Assembly (NCBI RefSeq): GCF_900100785.1
Contig: NZ_FNCP01000027.1
Coordinates: 1-64,000 of the forward strand
DNA from: Desulfosporosinus hippei DSM 8344
GTDB lineage: Bacteria; Bacillota; Desulfitobacteriia; Desulfitobacteriales; Desulfitobacteriaceae
Length of the DNA stretch: 64,000 nt
Direction of reading: 5' to 3'
Program-made: the position numbers and the translations under genes
The notes under the pieces: model-generated
What the model was told of the DNA's origin: nothing
The model's database searches: none
What the model saw: the letters and a program-made list of their open reading frames with translations, nothing else
Part shown: one piece after another, positions 36,295-44,642 of the stretch
Layout: every line of letters starts with the position of its first letter
How positions within the stretch are numbered: position 1 is the stretch's first letter

Positions 36295-36452
36295 TTGTAT
36301 ATTTAATATACGGATAATTCTAAATGCTATACTTATCCTTAAATGCTCAAGGTAATTACCCAGACCGGTTTTAGAATTCCTAATAATTTATGTGCATAAA
36401 TATGCTAAAAACTATTATGTGTGGTAATGAAAAGGATAAAATGGGGACTGCA

Positions 36453-36492
36453 GACCATGCGTTGATTGTGGCACACTAATCATTGCATGGTC
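36453..36492 (+). terminator. Hairpin, probable terminator of the CoA-transferase/dehydrogenase unit
   Basis: GACCATGC (36453-36460) pairs with GCATGGTC (36485-36492), with TGATT/AATCA pairing inside. The sequence after it (ATGTATATTTT) is only weakly T-rich. It lies about 160 bases after the dehydrogenase stop. Confidence 0.5.
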
Positions 36493-36550
36493 ATGTATAT
36501 TTTACATACAAATAAGGCGAATAATCACATGAAGTGTATACAATACATAC
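36493..36550 (+). promoter_or_regulatory. Enhancer pair upstream of acyl-CoA ligase 1
   Basis: Sites ATGTATATTTTACATAC (36493-36509) and GTGTATACAATACATAC (36534-36550), cores 41 bp apart, 65-120 bp upstream of the sigma-54 promoter. Confidence 0.65.
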
Positions 36551-36614
36551 ATATGTAATAGATATGAATAGTAAAGAGTTGCCTAAAGAGGCATTTTCAA
36601 AACTCTTTATATGA

Positions 36615-36630
36615 TGGCACAGATATTGCT
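36615..36630 (+). promoter_or_regulatory. Sigma-54 promoter of acyl-CoA ligase 1
   Basis: TGGCACAGATATTGCT: perfect TGGCAC, GG at 36616-36617 and GC at 36628-36629, ten bases apart. Confidence 0.88.
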
Positions 36631-36740
36631 ATATCAATACAAAAAGTTATCAGAATATTATGAAGAAAGGAGATATTCTAAAGGTTTGAAATATTATGTT
36701 TAATCAGTGGATATCATTGAAATTGAGGAGGTTCGTCAGA

Positions 36741-38393
36741 ATGCAAGTTAAAGAGATGCCATGGTTACAAAGCTATCCTTCCTATGTCAGCCCAAACTTA
36801 GACTATCCCGCAAAAACTCTCGGGCAAATGTTTGATGAAACTGTTGAAAAGATGCCTGATACTCTAGCCATAATCTTTGAAGGAAGAGAGATTACCTATA
36901 AAGAATTTGGCGATCAAGTTAATCGATTTGCAACAGCTTTGGCGGACATGGGCATTGTAAAAGGTGAGCGAGTTGGGCTGATGGGGCCGAATTGTCCCCA
37001 ATGGGAAACTGCTTTCTTCGCTTTACTCAAATTGGGGGCCATCGTGGTACAAACGAATCCGATGTATGTAGAGCGAGAGATAGCTTATCAAATGAATGAT
37101 TCTGGCGCGACATCAATCATTGTCTTTGAACCGTTGTATCCTAGAGTGAAGAATATTATCCAAAACACCTCATTGAAACAGGTTATTGGCTTTAACTTTC
37201 TTGCTCCGGTTAAATCTACCCCGGATTTGCATTCCTTCGATGAGTTAATTGCCAAGTATGAACCAAATCCTCCTCAAGTAGTGATTGATCATGGAGAAGA
37301 CGTAGCTGTTCTACAGTACACGGGTGGAACAACAGGAGTATCCAAAGGGGTTATGCTTACTCATAAAAATCTTGTCTGCAATACAATCCAAAGTATATCA
37401 TGGTCTCTTGATTTAAAGTATGGAGAAGAACGTATTTTAACAATTCTTCCTGTGTTTCACGTTTATGGAATGACAAACTGTGTAAACTACGCCGTGGCCA
37501 CAGCTGCTACTCAAATTCTTTTACCCCGCTTTGAATTGAATCATTTTATGGAAACAATTGATAAATATAGACCCACCCTTTTTCCAGGTGCACCAACTGT
37601 CTATATGGCTATTAATAGTCACCCTCGAATCTCGGACTATAAAGATAGCTTAGCGGCAATAAAAGTGTGTAATAGTGGTTCTGCTCCACTGCCCTTGGAA
37701 GTTGCTCAAAAGTTTGCAAAACTGACAGATGGAGAAGGGAATTTAGTTGAAGGATATGGACTTTCTGAGGCTTCCCCGGTAACCCATAGTAATCCCCTTG
37801 ATCGACCAAACAGAGCCGGTTCGATAGGTATACCATTCCCAGACACGGATTCTAAAATTGTAGATTTAGAGACAGGGGAAAAAGAACTTCCTGCAGGAGA
37901 AATAGGAGAATTATGCATCCGAGGACCACAAGTTATGAAAGGATATTGGGGAAAACCAGAGGCAACTGCTGAAACATTGCGGGACGGTTGGCTTCATACA
38001 GGGGATATCGCGAAAAAAGATGAGGATGGATATTTTTATATCATTGATCGTAAAAAAGATATGATTATCGCCGGGGGCTATAATGTTTATCCGCGTGACA
38101 TTGAAGAGGTTCTTTACGAACATCCCAAGGTTAAGGAAGTAGTGGTAGCAGGTGTTCCGGATAAATATCGAGGAGAGACTCCCAAAGCTTATATAGTCTT
38201 AAAACCTGATGTAGAAGCAACAGCAGAGGAGTTTGTAGATTTCTGTAGATCAAGGATGGCTGCCTATAAGGTTCCACGCTTAGTGGAGTTCAGAAGTGAA
38301 TTGCCAAGAACTATTGTTGGAAAGGTGCTTCGTCGCCAGTTAGTTGAAGAAGAAAAGGCCAAAATGCAGGCCGCAGCTGCAAGTCAAGACTAA
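36741..38393 (+). CDS. Acyl-CoA synthetase (AMP-forming) 1
   Basis: A 550-residue AMP-binding ligase that activates a carboxylic acid to its CoA thioester with ATP. YTGGTTGVSKGVMLTHKNL (about 205-223) is the phosphate-binding loop, GYGLSEASPVTH the second core motif, and WLHTGDIAKKDEDGYFYIIDRKKDMI the hinge region; the lysine of GKVLRRQL near the C terminus is the catalytic Lys. It resembles medium/long-chain fatty-acid ligases. I chose the ATG at 36741 with GAGGAGG nine bases upstream over the ATG at 36696. A single-gene sigma-54 unit. The true substrate is unknown. Confidence 0.9.
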   Translation: MQVKEMPWLQSYPSYVSPNLDYPAKTLGQMFDETVEKMPDTLAIIFEGREITYKEFGDQVNRFATALADMGIVKGERVGLMGPNCPQWETAFFALLKLGAIVVQTNPMYVEREIAYQMNDSGATSIIVFEPLYPRVKNIIQNTSLKQVIGFNFLAPVKSTPDLHSFDELIAKYEPNPPQVVIDHGEDVAVLQYTGGTTGVSKGVMLTHKNLVCNTIQSISWSLDLKYGEERILTILPVFHVYGMTNCVNYAVATAATQILLPRFELNHFMETIDKYRPTLFPGAPTVYMAINSHPRISDYKDSLAAIKVCNSGSAPLPLEVAQKFAKLTDGEGNLVEGYGLSEASPVTHSNPLDRPNRAGSIGIPFPDTDSKIVDLETGEKELPAGEIGELCIRGPQVMKGYWGKPEATAETLRDGWLHTGDIAKKDEDGYFYIIDRKKDMIIAGGYNVYPRDIEEVLYEHPKVKEVVVAGVPDKYRGETPKAYIVLKPDVEATAEEFVDFCRSRMAAYKVPRLVEFRSELPRTIVGKVLRRQLVEEEKAKMQAAAASQD

Positions 38394-38514
38394 TATCTGA
38401 CGTTTGTATAAGGAGTTTCACTTAGAAAGGAATTATTTATCTATGAAGTAGACTTAGGTCAGGATTATTCTAAAGATTACCTCCATAGATATTACAATAG
38501 AGTATAAGAAATCT

Positions 38515-38572
38515 TTGTGTACTTTATATACTGAATTTTCGCTAATCTTTTATTGTTGTATCAAATGTATAC
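38515..38572 (+). promoter_or_regulatory. Enhancer pair upstream of abfD
   Basis: Sites TTGTGTACTTTATATAC (38515-38531) and TTGTATCAAATGTATAC (38556-38572), cores 41 bp apart. The second, read on to ACA, shows the inverted repeat TGTAT-N7-ATACA clearly. The pair lies before the upstream gene's terminator. Confidence 0.7.
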
Positions 38573-38575
38573 AGT

Positions 38576-38630
38576 ATTGCAATCTTTAAAGAGCTTAGGG
38601 AAAAAAGTTCTTGAAGATTGCAATTTTTTT
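38576..38630 (+). terminator. Terminator of acyl-CoA ligase 1
   Basis: ATTGCAATCTT (38576-38586) pairs with AAGATTGCAAT (38614-38624), with a smaller inner stem, followed by seven T. Confidence 0.85.
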
Positions 38631-38702
38631 GGATTCGATAACTACTTATATTAAGTGCAATATTGTTATGAAGGGGCTAGATTATACAGTTTTATCGGAT
38701 TT

Positions 38703-38718
38703 TGGCACAGTAATTGCA
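38703..38718 (+). promoter_or_regulatory. Sigma-54 promoter of abfD
   Basis: TGGCACAGTAATTGCA is a perfect match to TGGCAC-N5-TTGCA. GG at 38704-38705 and GC at 38716-38717. Confidence 0.92.
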
Positions 38719-38824
38719 GTTATTATCTACTGCAACCACACAGGGGCCTAATCTGGCGTGACTACCATTCCCTGGGGTTCGACCGGAGAAGGCTTTAAAC
38801 AATATTAACAAAGAGGTGACAAGG

Positions 38825-40297
38825 ATGACTTTGAAAACGCCGCAAGAATATATTGATGACATCCGTAATATGAAAATTGATCTCTACATGTTTGGTGAAA
38901 AAATTGAAAATTACGTTGATCATCCCATGGTACGGCCCTCATTGAACGCCATGGCCTTGACCTATAAGTTGGCTATGGAACCCGAATACGAAGATGTTAT
39001 GACTGCAACCTCTAATCTTACAGGTCAAAAGGTCAATCGTTTCACACACCTACATCAAAGTACCGATGACTTGGTAAAGAAAGTAAAAATGCAACGTCTT
39101 TTAGGACAAAAGACAGGCTGTTGTTTCCAACGTTGTGTCGGCATGGATGCTTTTAATGCTGTCTTTAACACAACCTTTGAAATTGATGCAAAACACGGAA
39201 CAAACTATCATAAAAGATTTGTTGAGTTTTTAAAATATGTGCAAGAAAACGATCTTGCTGTGGATGGCTGTATGACTGATTCACGGGGAGATCGTTCAAA
39301 AAGCCCCGGAGAACAAGTCGATCCAGATGCTTATGTTCACATAGTTAGCAGGAATGAAGAGGGCATTATTGTCAGAGGCTGTAAAATGCATCAGACGGGA
39401 TTGATTAACTCCCATGAAATACTAGTAATGCCTAATAACTCACTTAAAGAAAATGAGAAAGAGTGGGCAGTCAGTTTTGCCATACCTCTTGAGTCCCCAG
39501 GAATTATTTATGTCTATGGACGACAATCCTGTGACACTCGTAAATTGGAAGGCGGCAGCATCGATGTGGGTAACCAATATTTCGGTGGGCAAGAAGTTAT
39601 GGCGATTTTCAATGATGTCTTCGTACCTTGGAATCGGGTATTTATGGATGGGGAAACGGATTTTTCGACTATGCTGGTTGAGCGATTCGCTTCATATCAC
39701 CGCCAGAGTTATGGGGGGTGTAAAGTTGGAGTGGGAGATGCCTTAATTGGAGCTACTCAAGCAATGGCTGAGTACAATGGTGTTTCTAAAGCATCCCATA
39801 TTAAGGACAAGATTGTGGAGATGTGCCATCTTAACGAGTCCTTGTATTCTTGCGGAATTGCTTGCTCGGCAGAGGGACATAAAACAGCCTCAGGCAATTA
39901 TCTTGTTGACATTTTGTTAGCTAATATTTGCAAACAGAATGTTACACGTTTTCCCTATGAAATTGCACGCTTAGCTCAAGATGTTGCCGGTGGAGCATTT
40001 GTTACAATGCCATCCGAAAAAGATTTTGACCATTCAGAAGTAGGAGCTTTAATTAAGAAATACTTTATAGGTAAGGCTGATGTTTCAGCGGAAAACCGGC
40101 AGCGCATGCTGAGATTAGTAGAAAACTTAACAATGGGTACAGCAGCTGTCGGTTATTTAACTGAATCAATGCACGGAGCAGGTTCCCCTCAGGCGCAACG
40201 TATAATGATCAGTCGAATGATTAACTTAGCACATCGCAAGAACCTGGCAGAGAGACTTGCGGGGGTTCAGAAGAATACTGACGTTGATTGGCAGTAA
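38825..40297 (+). CDS. abfD: 4-hydroxybutyryl-CoA dehydratase / vinylacetyl-CoA isomerase
   Basis: A 490-residue [4Fe-4S]/FAD radical dehydratase that turns 4-hydroxybutyryl-CoA into crotonyl-CoA. It carries the cluster ligands C100 and C104 (CFQRC), H292 and C299 (YHRQSYGGC), plus the residues reported for the Clostridium aminobutyricum enzyme: Thr in MHQTG (T191), E257 (FGGQE), Y296, K300 and the Glu in TESMHGAGSP. It resembles that enzyme far more closely than the two paralogs here. I chose the ATG at 38825 with AGAGGTG upstream over the GTG at 38816. It has a perfect sigma-54 promoter and is paired with a thiolase. Confidence 0.93.
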   Translation: MTLKTPQEYIDDIRNMKIDLYMFGEKIENYVDHPMVRPSLNAMALTYKLAMEPEYEDVMTATSNLTGQKVNRFTHLHQSTDDLVKKVKMQRLLGQKTGCCFQRCVGMDAFNAVFNTTFEIDAKHGTNYHKRFVEFLKYVQENDLAVDGCMTDSRGDRSKSPGEQVDPDAYVHIVSRNEEGIIVRGCKMHQTGLINSHEILVMPNNSLKENEKEWAVSFAIPLESPGIIYVYGRQSCDTRKLEGGSIDVGNQYFGGQEVMAIFNDVFVPWNRVFMDGETDFSTMLVERFASYHRQSYGGCKVGVGDALIGATQAMAEYNGVSKASHIKDKIVEMCHLNESLYSCGIACSAEGHKTASGNYLVDILLANICKQNVTRFPYEIARLAQDVAGGAFVTMPSEKDFDHSEVGALIKKYFIGKADVSAENRQRMLRLVENLTMGTAAVGYLTESMHGAGSPQAQRIMISRMINLAHRKNLAERLAGVQKNTDVDWQ

Positions 40298-40372
40298 TTC
40301 TTACTTTTAATAAGTCAACACTGAGTTTAAATAATAGTTTTTGGCAGAGTTATGTTGAAAGGAGCTCGAATT

Positions 40373-41557
40373 GTGAAAGAAGTTGTTATTGTCAGCGCTG
40401 CCAGGACTGCGGTTGGTGATTTCCAAGGTTCTTTGGAAAGCTTAAAAGCCCACGATTTAGGTGTAATAGCTCTTAAAGGGGCCATGGAGAAGGGCGGCAT
40501 TTCCCCTAACGTTGTTGAAGAGGTTATGGTGGGCCAATGTAATCAAGCGGGTTCTCCAGGAAACTCGGCCCGCTGGGTAACGCTTAAGTCAGGATGTCCT
40601 GTTGAAACTATATCAACGACCATTCATCAACAATGCCCATCCTCCATGCGTGCGGCAGATATTCTTTCTCAGGAGATAATGTTAGGCAGGATTGATGTTG
40701 CTGCCGCAGTGGGTCAAGAAAGCATGACTAACGCACCTTACTTGCTTATGCAAGCGCGCAAGGGATATCGACTGAATGATGCTGAAAAGATCCAGGATAG
40801 CTTAATGATTGGCGGTTTGGTGTGCGCTTTTGAGGGCTACCACATGGGTATTACGGGAGAGAATATTGCGGAAATGTACAAGATTACTCGTGAAGAGCAA
40901 GATGAGTATTCTTTGCTCAGTCATCAAAGAGCATGTAAAGCTATTGAACAAGGTTTATTTAAGGATGAGATTGTTCCAGTGGAGATTAAGACGAGAAAAG
41001 GTCTTAAAATTTTCGACACTGATGAACATGCCAATCCCAATGCAACCATCGAGATAGCTGCTAAGGCCAGACCTGTATTTAAAAAGGACGGTACGGTTAC
41101 AGCCTTTAACGCTTCAGGGTTAAATGACGGTGCTGCAGCAATAATTATGATGTCCTCTGAAAAGGCCAAAGAATTAGGATTAAAACCGTTGGCTCGTGTA
41201 GTGGCATCTGCTTCTGGGGCTGTTGAACCCAGAATTATGGGAATGGGTGTAGTCCCTGCTGTAGAGCGAGCGCTGAAATTTGCGGGTCTCAAGAAAAATG
41301 ATATCGACTACTGGGAAATCAATGAAGCATTTGCAGCTCAATTCCTAGGTTGTCAGAAGGAACTTGATATTCCTCTTGAACGGGTTAATGCAGTAGGGTC
41401 TGGTATTTCTTTAGGACACGCGGTAGGCATGACAGGTGTGCGCATAATAATGGCGGCTATCAATGAGTTGAATCGGCGCGGCGGGCGCTATGCATGTGCA
41501 ACAATGTGTGCCAGCGGAGGTCCTGGATGTGCATTTATCGTTGAACAGATGCCATAA
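40373..41557 (+). CDS. Thiolase-family protein with unusual active-site loops
   Basis: A 394-residue thiolase. The nucleophilic cysteine is kept (HQQCPSSMRA, C88), as are the NEAF loop (EINEAFAAQ) and the His of the third motif. But CGSGL is replaced by [20 protein letters not shown] by GSGISLGHAVGMTG, and the final CxGGG reads CASGGPG. These changes in the loops around the active site suggest a substrate other than acetoacetyl-CoA. I chose the GTG at 40373 with AAAGGAG upstream. It is the second gene of the abfD unit, so it may act on a product of 4-hydroxyacyl-CoA dehydration. Confidence 0.85.
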   Translation: MKEVVIVSAARTAVGDFQGSLESLKAHDLGVIALKGAMEKGGISPNVVEEVMVGQCNQAGSPGNSARWVTLKSGCPVETISTTIHQQCPSSMRAADILSQEIMLGRIDVAAAVGQESMTNAPYLLMQARKGYRLNDAEKIQDSLMIGGLVCAFEGYHMGITGENIAEMYKITREEQDEYSLLSHQRACKAIEQGLFKDEIVPVEIKTRKGLKIFDTDEHANPNATIEIAAKARPVFKKDGTVTAFNASGLNDGAAAIIMMSSEKAKELGLKPLARVVASASGAVEPRIMGMGVVPAVERALKFAGLKKNDIDYWEINEAFAAQFLGCQKELDIPLERVNAVGSGISLGHAVGMTGVRIIMAAINELNRRGGRYACATMCASGGPGCAFIVEQMP

Positions 41558-41623
41558 TTAATCTGGTCCAAGTTTCGTCAACTCTTAAGCTAAGCTATAC
41601 ATCGAGTTTCAGAACCAAGATCG

Positions 41624-41663
41624 CTGTCTCATAATGATGTCCGAGGACATCATTATGAGACAG
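41624..41663. repeat. Perfect hairpin, copy a
   Basis: A 19-bp perfect stem (41624-41642 against 41645-41663) around a GA loop. It shares the GTCTCATAATGA core with the hairpin at 41820-41859. Confidence 0.7.
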
Positions 41664-41697
41664 ATCTGTTCGGGGGATTCCAGCTAAAGACAATTAA

Positions 41698-41741
41698 GCA
41701 TGTCCAACAATTCGACAGCGCTGTCGAATTGTTGGACATGC
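41698..41741. repeat. 44-bp perfect palindrome
   Basis: Positions 41698-41719 are the exact reverse complement of 41720-41741, with no loop. It is unrelated in sequence to the flanking hairpins. It may be a terminator arm, a cruciform or a dimeric binding site. Confidence 0.7.
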
Positions 41742-41819
41742 CCTGGATTAGGTTTATTTTTGTCAGTTTAACAAGAGTTATCATTGTAAAATTACTCCTA
41801 GGTTATAAACATCAAAGGT

Positions 41820-41859
41820 CGTCTCATAATGAATGTCTGAGGACACTCATTATAAGACG
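41820..41859 (+). terminator. Hairpin copy b with T run, probable terminator
   Basis: 41820-41837 pairs with 41842-41859 with few mismatches, around TGAG, followed by GCCCTTCTTTTTT. Sequence related to the hairpin at 41624-41663. It could end abfD-thiolase transcription. Confidence 0.65.
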
Positions 41860-42114
41860 GCCCTTCTTTTTTGCACTTCTAAAGCTGATAGTACAAAAAA
41901 GGAAACATTGAATTAATAAAATGTACGTTATTAAAACATCTCAGGACATTAATAACCTTCTGGGAAAAATTATTTCAGAATTTTTAGATTTAATTAGGTA
42001 ATATAATATTTTATTCAAACGAACCAAGAAGGTGCATGGGGATTAGCGACTTTATTAAGATAATATTCTCGGAATAGCCTATGGGAAACCGTTGAGACTC
42101 GTCAGAGTTAAAAG

Positions 42115-42130
42115 TGGCATGAAACTTGCT
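42115..42130 (+). promoter_or_regulatory. Sigma-54 promoter of the PHP/Fe-S/MaoC operon
   Basis: TGGCATGAAACTTGCT: GG at 42116-42117 and GC at 42128-42129, ten bases apart. It lies 57 bases before the first gene. Confidence 0.78.
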
Positions 42131-42187
42131 TGTTGAGATGTAAAACCTTTCATTTAATTAAAAAGGGAGGATTTGAAGGAATCTAGC

Positions 42188-42841
42188 ATGGAGTTTGATT
42201 TGCATACTCATACCAGTCAAGGTTCAGCTTGCAGTCGTATGAACATTTGGGACTTGATTCAAGCAGCGTGTCAGAAGGGTCTAGACGGCATTTGTGTTAC
42301 AGATCATGATTATTGTTGGGATTCAAGAGAACTGGCCAAATTTAGTGCTGAAAGTGGTATACAAATTTATGGTGGAATAGAACTAAGTACCTCAGTAGGG
42401 GAAATATTGGTATATGGAGTTCACCAATCATTATTAAATCTTCGCGATGACTTACCCAGGTTAGCACAATTTGTGCATGACTCGAAGGGCGTGATGGTTG
42501 CTGCTCATCCCTTTAGAACCGATTTTGCCTATTCCGTATTTTCAAGGGAAGAACGTGGCTTGGAGCCAATCGAAGTGGAGGTGATGTACCGGAGGCCAAT
42601 ATTTGACTTTGTAGATGCTTTAGAGGTCTACAATGGTCGAAGCAATTGGCAGGAAATCCGTGCCGCGAGAAATGCTGTGAGCATTTTAGGTAAGATTGGA
42701 ACCGGAGGAAGCGATGCACACAATATACTCAGTGTTGGATCTTGTATAACCGTGTTTGAAGATTCAATTCGTAATGAGGCCCAATTGGTAGCTCAGTTGC
42801 GAAAAGGACGTATTCGAGCAAAGAAAAAGGAGGTTACGTAA
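42188..42841 (+). CDS. PHP-domain metal-dependent phosphoesterase-like protein
   Basis: A 217-residue PHP protein. FDLHTHTSQGSACSR (residues 3-17) has the HTH metal motif, CVTDHDYCWD the second motif, AAHPFR the third and GGSDAHN the last, so all metal ligands of the family are present. Members hydrolyse phosphoesters or cyclic nucleotides. I chose the ATG at 42188 with GAAGGA seven bases before it; the frame also reaches back to a TTG at 42173, which is too close to GGGAGG. It is the first gene of the operon, and its TAA overlaps the next ATG. Its role among Fe-S and MaoC genes is unclear. Confidence 0.8.
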   Translation: MEFDLHTHTSQGSACSRMNIWDLIQAACQKGLDGICVTDHDYCWDSRELAKFSAESGIQIYGGIELSTSVGEILVYGVHQSLLNLRDDLPRLAQFVHDSKGVMVAAHPFRTDFAYSVFSREERGLEPIEVEVMYRRPIFDFVDALEVYNGRSNWQEIRAARNAVSILGKIGTGGSDAHNILSVGSCITVFEDSIRNEAQLVAQLRKGRIRAKKKEVT

Positions 42842-43674
42842 TGTGTTGGGTATGTGATAAATATGGTAATGGGGAAAAGTGGTATCTCAACCCGGAAAAC
42901 TATGCGCGGCGCCTGTATAAGGTGCGCAAAGAAGGCAAAGAAGCTGCTGGAGCAGATGCCGACCCTCAGGCAGCAGGAATGGGTGCGGGTGTGGTGGCAG
43001 AGTTAGTCAAAGCCCGTATCAGTGGGGACTTGGAGTGGGAAAACGAGATCAAAAGCGATGCCCTAGAACATGCCTATCAGACTCACTTCGGACAAGTGGT
43101 TACACTTGATGAATATCTTCAAATTCTAGATATTGCCTATCCTTTAGCGAAAATGACCTGCGGATGTCGTCGAGTGCAAAGGGGTATGCCTGATGATGAG
43201 AACTTCACCTGCATGGGTATTGGACCCGGTATGTATAAATGGGAACGTTGGCCTGAGACTTATCATGGTGGGGTAGAGTTTGTCACACCGGAAGAAGCTA
43301 AAGAATGGGCTATGATGAACCACAAAGAAGGTCGTGTGCAAACAGTAGATGTGTTTGGTACTCCATATATCGGAGGGCTTTGTCAATGTGAGTATCCTGG
43401 ATGTGTTGCAGTAAGAAATAGAATTGACTATGATTTTAAGTTTCTATTAAAAGGGCATACAGTTGCTAAAGTCGATCGAGAAAAATGTATTGGCTGTAAA
43501 AGCTGCCTAGGCCGTTGTCAGTTTAAAGCACTAAATCTTGAAGTCTATACGAGCAAAGCGTATATAGATTTGGATCAATGCTTTGGTTGTGGACTCTGTG
43601 TGACGGCATGTCCAAGTGAAGCTATTGAGTTAGTAGACAGACAAAGTTTGCCTGGAATAGCTGAAAACTGGTAA
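42841..43674 (+). CDS. Cysteine-rich protein with C-terminal 2[4Fe-4S] ferredoxin domain
   Basis: A 277-residue protein. The C-terminal 60 residues hold two cluster motifs, CIGCKSCLGRC and CFGCGLCVTACP. The first 215 residues match no family I recognise but contain further cysteines: CWVC at residues 2-5, CGCRR near 102, CMGIG near 118 and CQCEYPGC near 180. These could bind another cluster or a metal. It is probably an electron-transfer or redox-sensing subunit. The start overlaps the PHP stop (TAATG), so the two are translationally coupled, and a ferredoxin follows 16 bases later. Confidence 0.7.
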   Translation: MCWVCDKYGNGEKWYLNPENYARRLYKVRKEGKEAAGADADPQAAGMGAGVVAELVKARISGDLEWENEIKSDALEHAYQTHFGQVVTLDEYLQILDIAYPLAKMTCGCRRVQRGMPDDENFTCMGIGPGMYKWERWPETYHGGVEFVTPEEAKEWAMMNHKEGRVQTVDVFGTPYIGGLCQCEYPGCVAVRNRIDYDFKFLLKGHTVAKVDREKCIGCKSCLGRCQFKALNLEVYTSKAYIDLDQCFGCGLCVTACPSEAIELVDRQSLPGIAENW

Positions 43675-43690
43675 GGGGAGGGACCTGTTA

Positions 43691-43993
43691 ATGATTGCTC
43701 AAATCGGCATTGACTATAACTTATGTAAAGATCCCTTGAACTGTCGAAAGTGTTTAAGTGTATGTCCATCAGTGGTCTTCGTTTGCGGCCCTACAAAGGT
43801 CTGGAAGGGAAGAGAGAGTGATCCGAGTGAATATCGGATCGTAGGTCGTTATTTTGACAAATGTTCAGGGTGTGGCGACTGTGTGAAGGTGTGTCCTTTC
43901 AATGCTATACAGCTCAGTTTTGTCCCCCGTGATCAATTAGTCCAGAAATTCAAAGAAGAAAGAGCGGCTCAAATTAAAGAACGCAATTCTTAA
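43691..43993 (+). CDS. Ferredoxin-type 4Fe-4S protein
   Basis: A 100-residue protein with two cluster motifs. The first is atypical, CKDPLNCRKCLSVCP, with six residues instead of two between the first cysteines. The second is regular, CSGCGDCVKVCP. Between them lies a 35-residue insert (VVFVCGPTKVWKGRESDPSEY) that is larger than in normal ferredoxins. The C-terminal tail is charged. It probably hands electrons to or from the preceding Fe-S protein. AGGGGAGGG precedes the ATG. Confidence 0.8.
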   Translation: MIAQIGIDYNLCKDPLNCRKCLSVCPSVVFVCGPTKVWKGRESDPSEYRIVGRYFDKCSGCGDCVKVCPFNAIQLSFVPRDQLVQKFKEERAAQIKERNS

Positions 43994-44037
43994 CATTCCC
44001 GGAACTGAAACTATGAATTTGAAGGGGAGTTTTTAGT

Positions 44038-44631
44038 ATGGCTGTGGATTTTAAGGTCTTGCAAAAAATAAAAGGCAACCCTAGCACTGAGGTAGCCCCT
44101 GAGCGAAGGTTAAAGATTAACCCCGGACAGGATTATGTCTATGATTTGCCTAAGGAATTAATTTATGCTGTAAATGCAGAATTTCCTGTGGAAAGCCTTT
44201 TTAACTCGGATAAAGAAATTAGCGCGGATTTTTTGGAAGAAAGGGGAAAGTCTTTTATGGCAGTCCTGATAAAGAACACAGATTCAGAAGCCTTCCGAGA
44301 TCGGACTGCGGATATGATCGAACGAGTTGCAGAGCAAACCGGAATTCGTTTTCCTCACGTCTTTGAAAGATATGTTGAGCATGCAATTTTGGCTCTGCGT
44401 CCCCGAGATGCTTGGACTGTCACCGAAGCCACTACAAAACAATTAAAGGTTCGCAGTTTTAACTGCTCTTTAGGAAAAAAGTTTGCTGAAAAAGGAATAA
44501 GTAATTGCCAAACATTCTGCTTCGCGGCTTATCAAGCAGCAGCAGAAAAGGTTGGAGTTCCAGTCAAAATGACTTGTAATAACGATGCTAACGACAGCGG
44601 GCTATGTGAACTCGCTTTTCAAAAGCAATAA
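44038..44631 (+). CDS. Unrecognised protein with C-terminal cysteine cluster
   Basis: A 197-residue soluble protein that I cannot place. The N-terminal 60 residues are mostly hydrophilic. The middle part (about 75-130) looks helical. The last 50 residues hold five cysteines, in FNCSLGKKF, SNCQTFCFAAY, MTCNNDAND and GLCELAF. These could bind a cluster or zinc; a loose likeness to the small-molecule-binding V4R fold was considered but cannot be confirmed. A strong ribosome-binding site GAAGGGGAG is present. It lies between a ferredoxin and a small TPR-like protein in one operon. Confidence 0.6.
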   Translation: MAVDFKVLQKIKGNPSTEVAPERRLKINPGQDYVYDLPKELIYAVNAEFPVESLFNSDKEISADFLEERGKSFMAVLIKNTDSEAFRDRTADMIERVAEQTGIRFPHVFERYVEHAILALRPRDAWTVTEATTKQLKVRSFNCSLGKKFAEKGISNCQTFCFAAYQAAAEKVGVPVKMTCNNDANDSGLCELAFQKQ

Positions 44632-44642
44632 GGAGGCCAACT

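Larger units (their letters stand above)
36295..36740. other. Intergenic region before acyl-CoA ligase 1
   Basis: 446 bases that hold a hairpin (36453-36492), the enhancer pair (36493-36550) and a sigma-54 promoter (36615-36630). The first 150 bases are A+T rich and show nothing I can name. Confidence 0.6.
38394..38824. other. Intergenic region before abfD
   Basis: 431 bases that hold, in order, the enhancer pair (38515-38572), the terminator of the ligase gene (38576-38630) and the abfD sigma-54 promoter (38703-38718). Nothing else was recognised. Confidence 0.65.
41558..42187. other. Gene-free stretch with three large hairpins and a sigma-54 promoter
   Basis: 630 bases. Hairpins lie at 41624-41663, 41698-41741 and 41820-41859, and a sigma-54 promoter at 42115-42130. 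A 60-codon frame at 41729-41911 runs through the hairpins and lacks a ribosome-binding site. No enhancer pair of the kind seen elsewhere was found. Confidence 0.6.

Noticed and set aside
36475-36490. A second TGGCAC...TTGCA-like pair (TGGCAC from 36469) upstream of ligase 1
   Set aside because: The two halves are eight rather than five bases apart and lie inside the arms of a hairpin. The properly spaced element is at 36615.
41729-41911. 60-codon frame between hairpins
   Set aside because: It includes the hairpin and terminator sequence, has no ribosome-binding site and resembles no protein.
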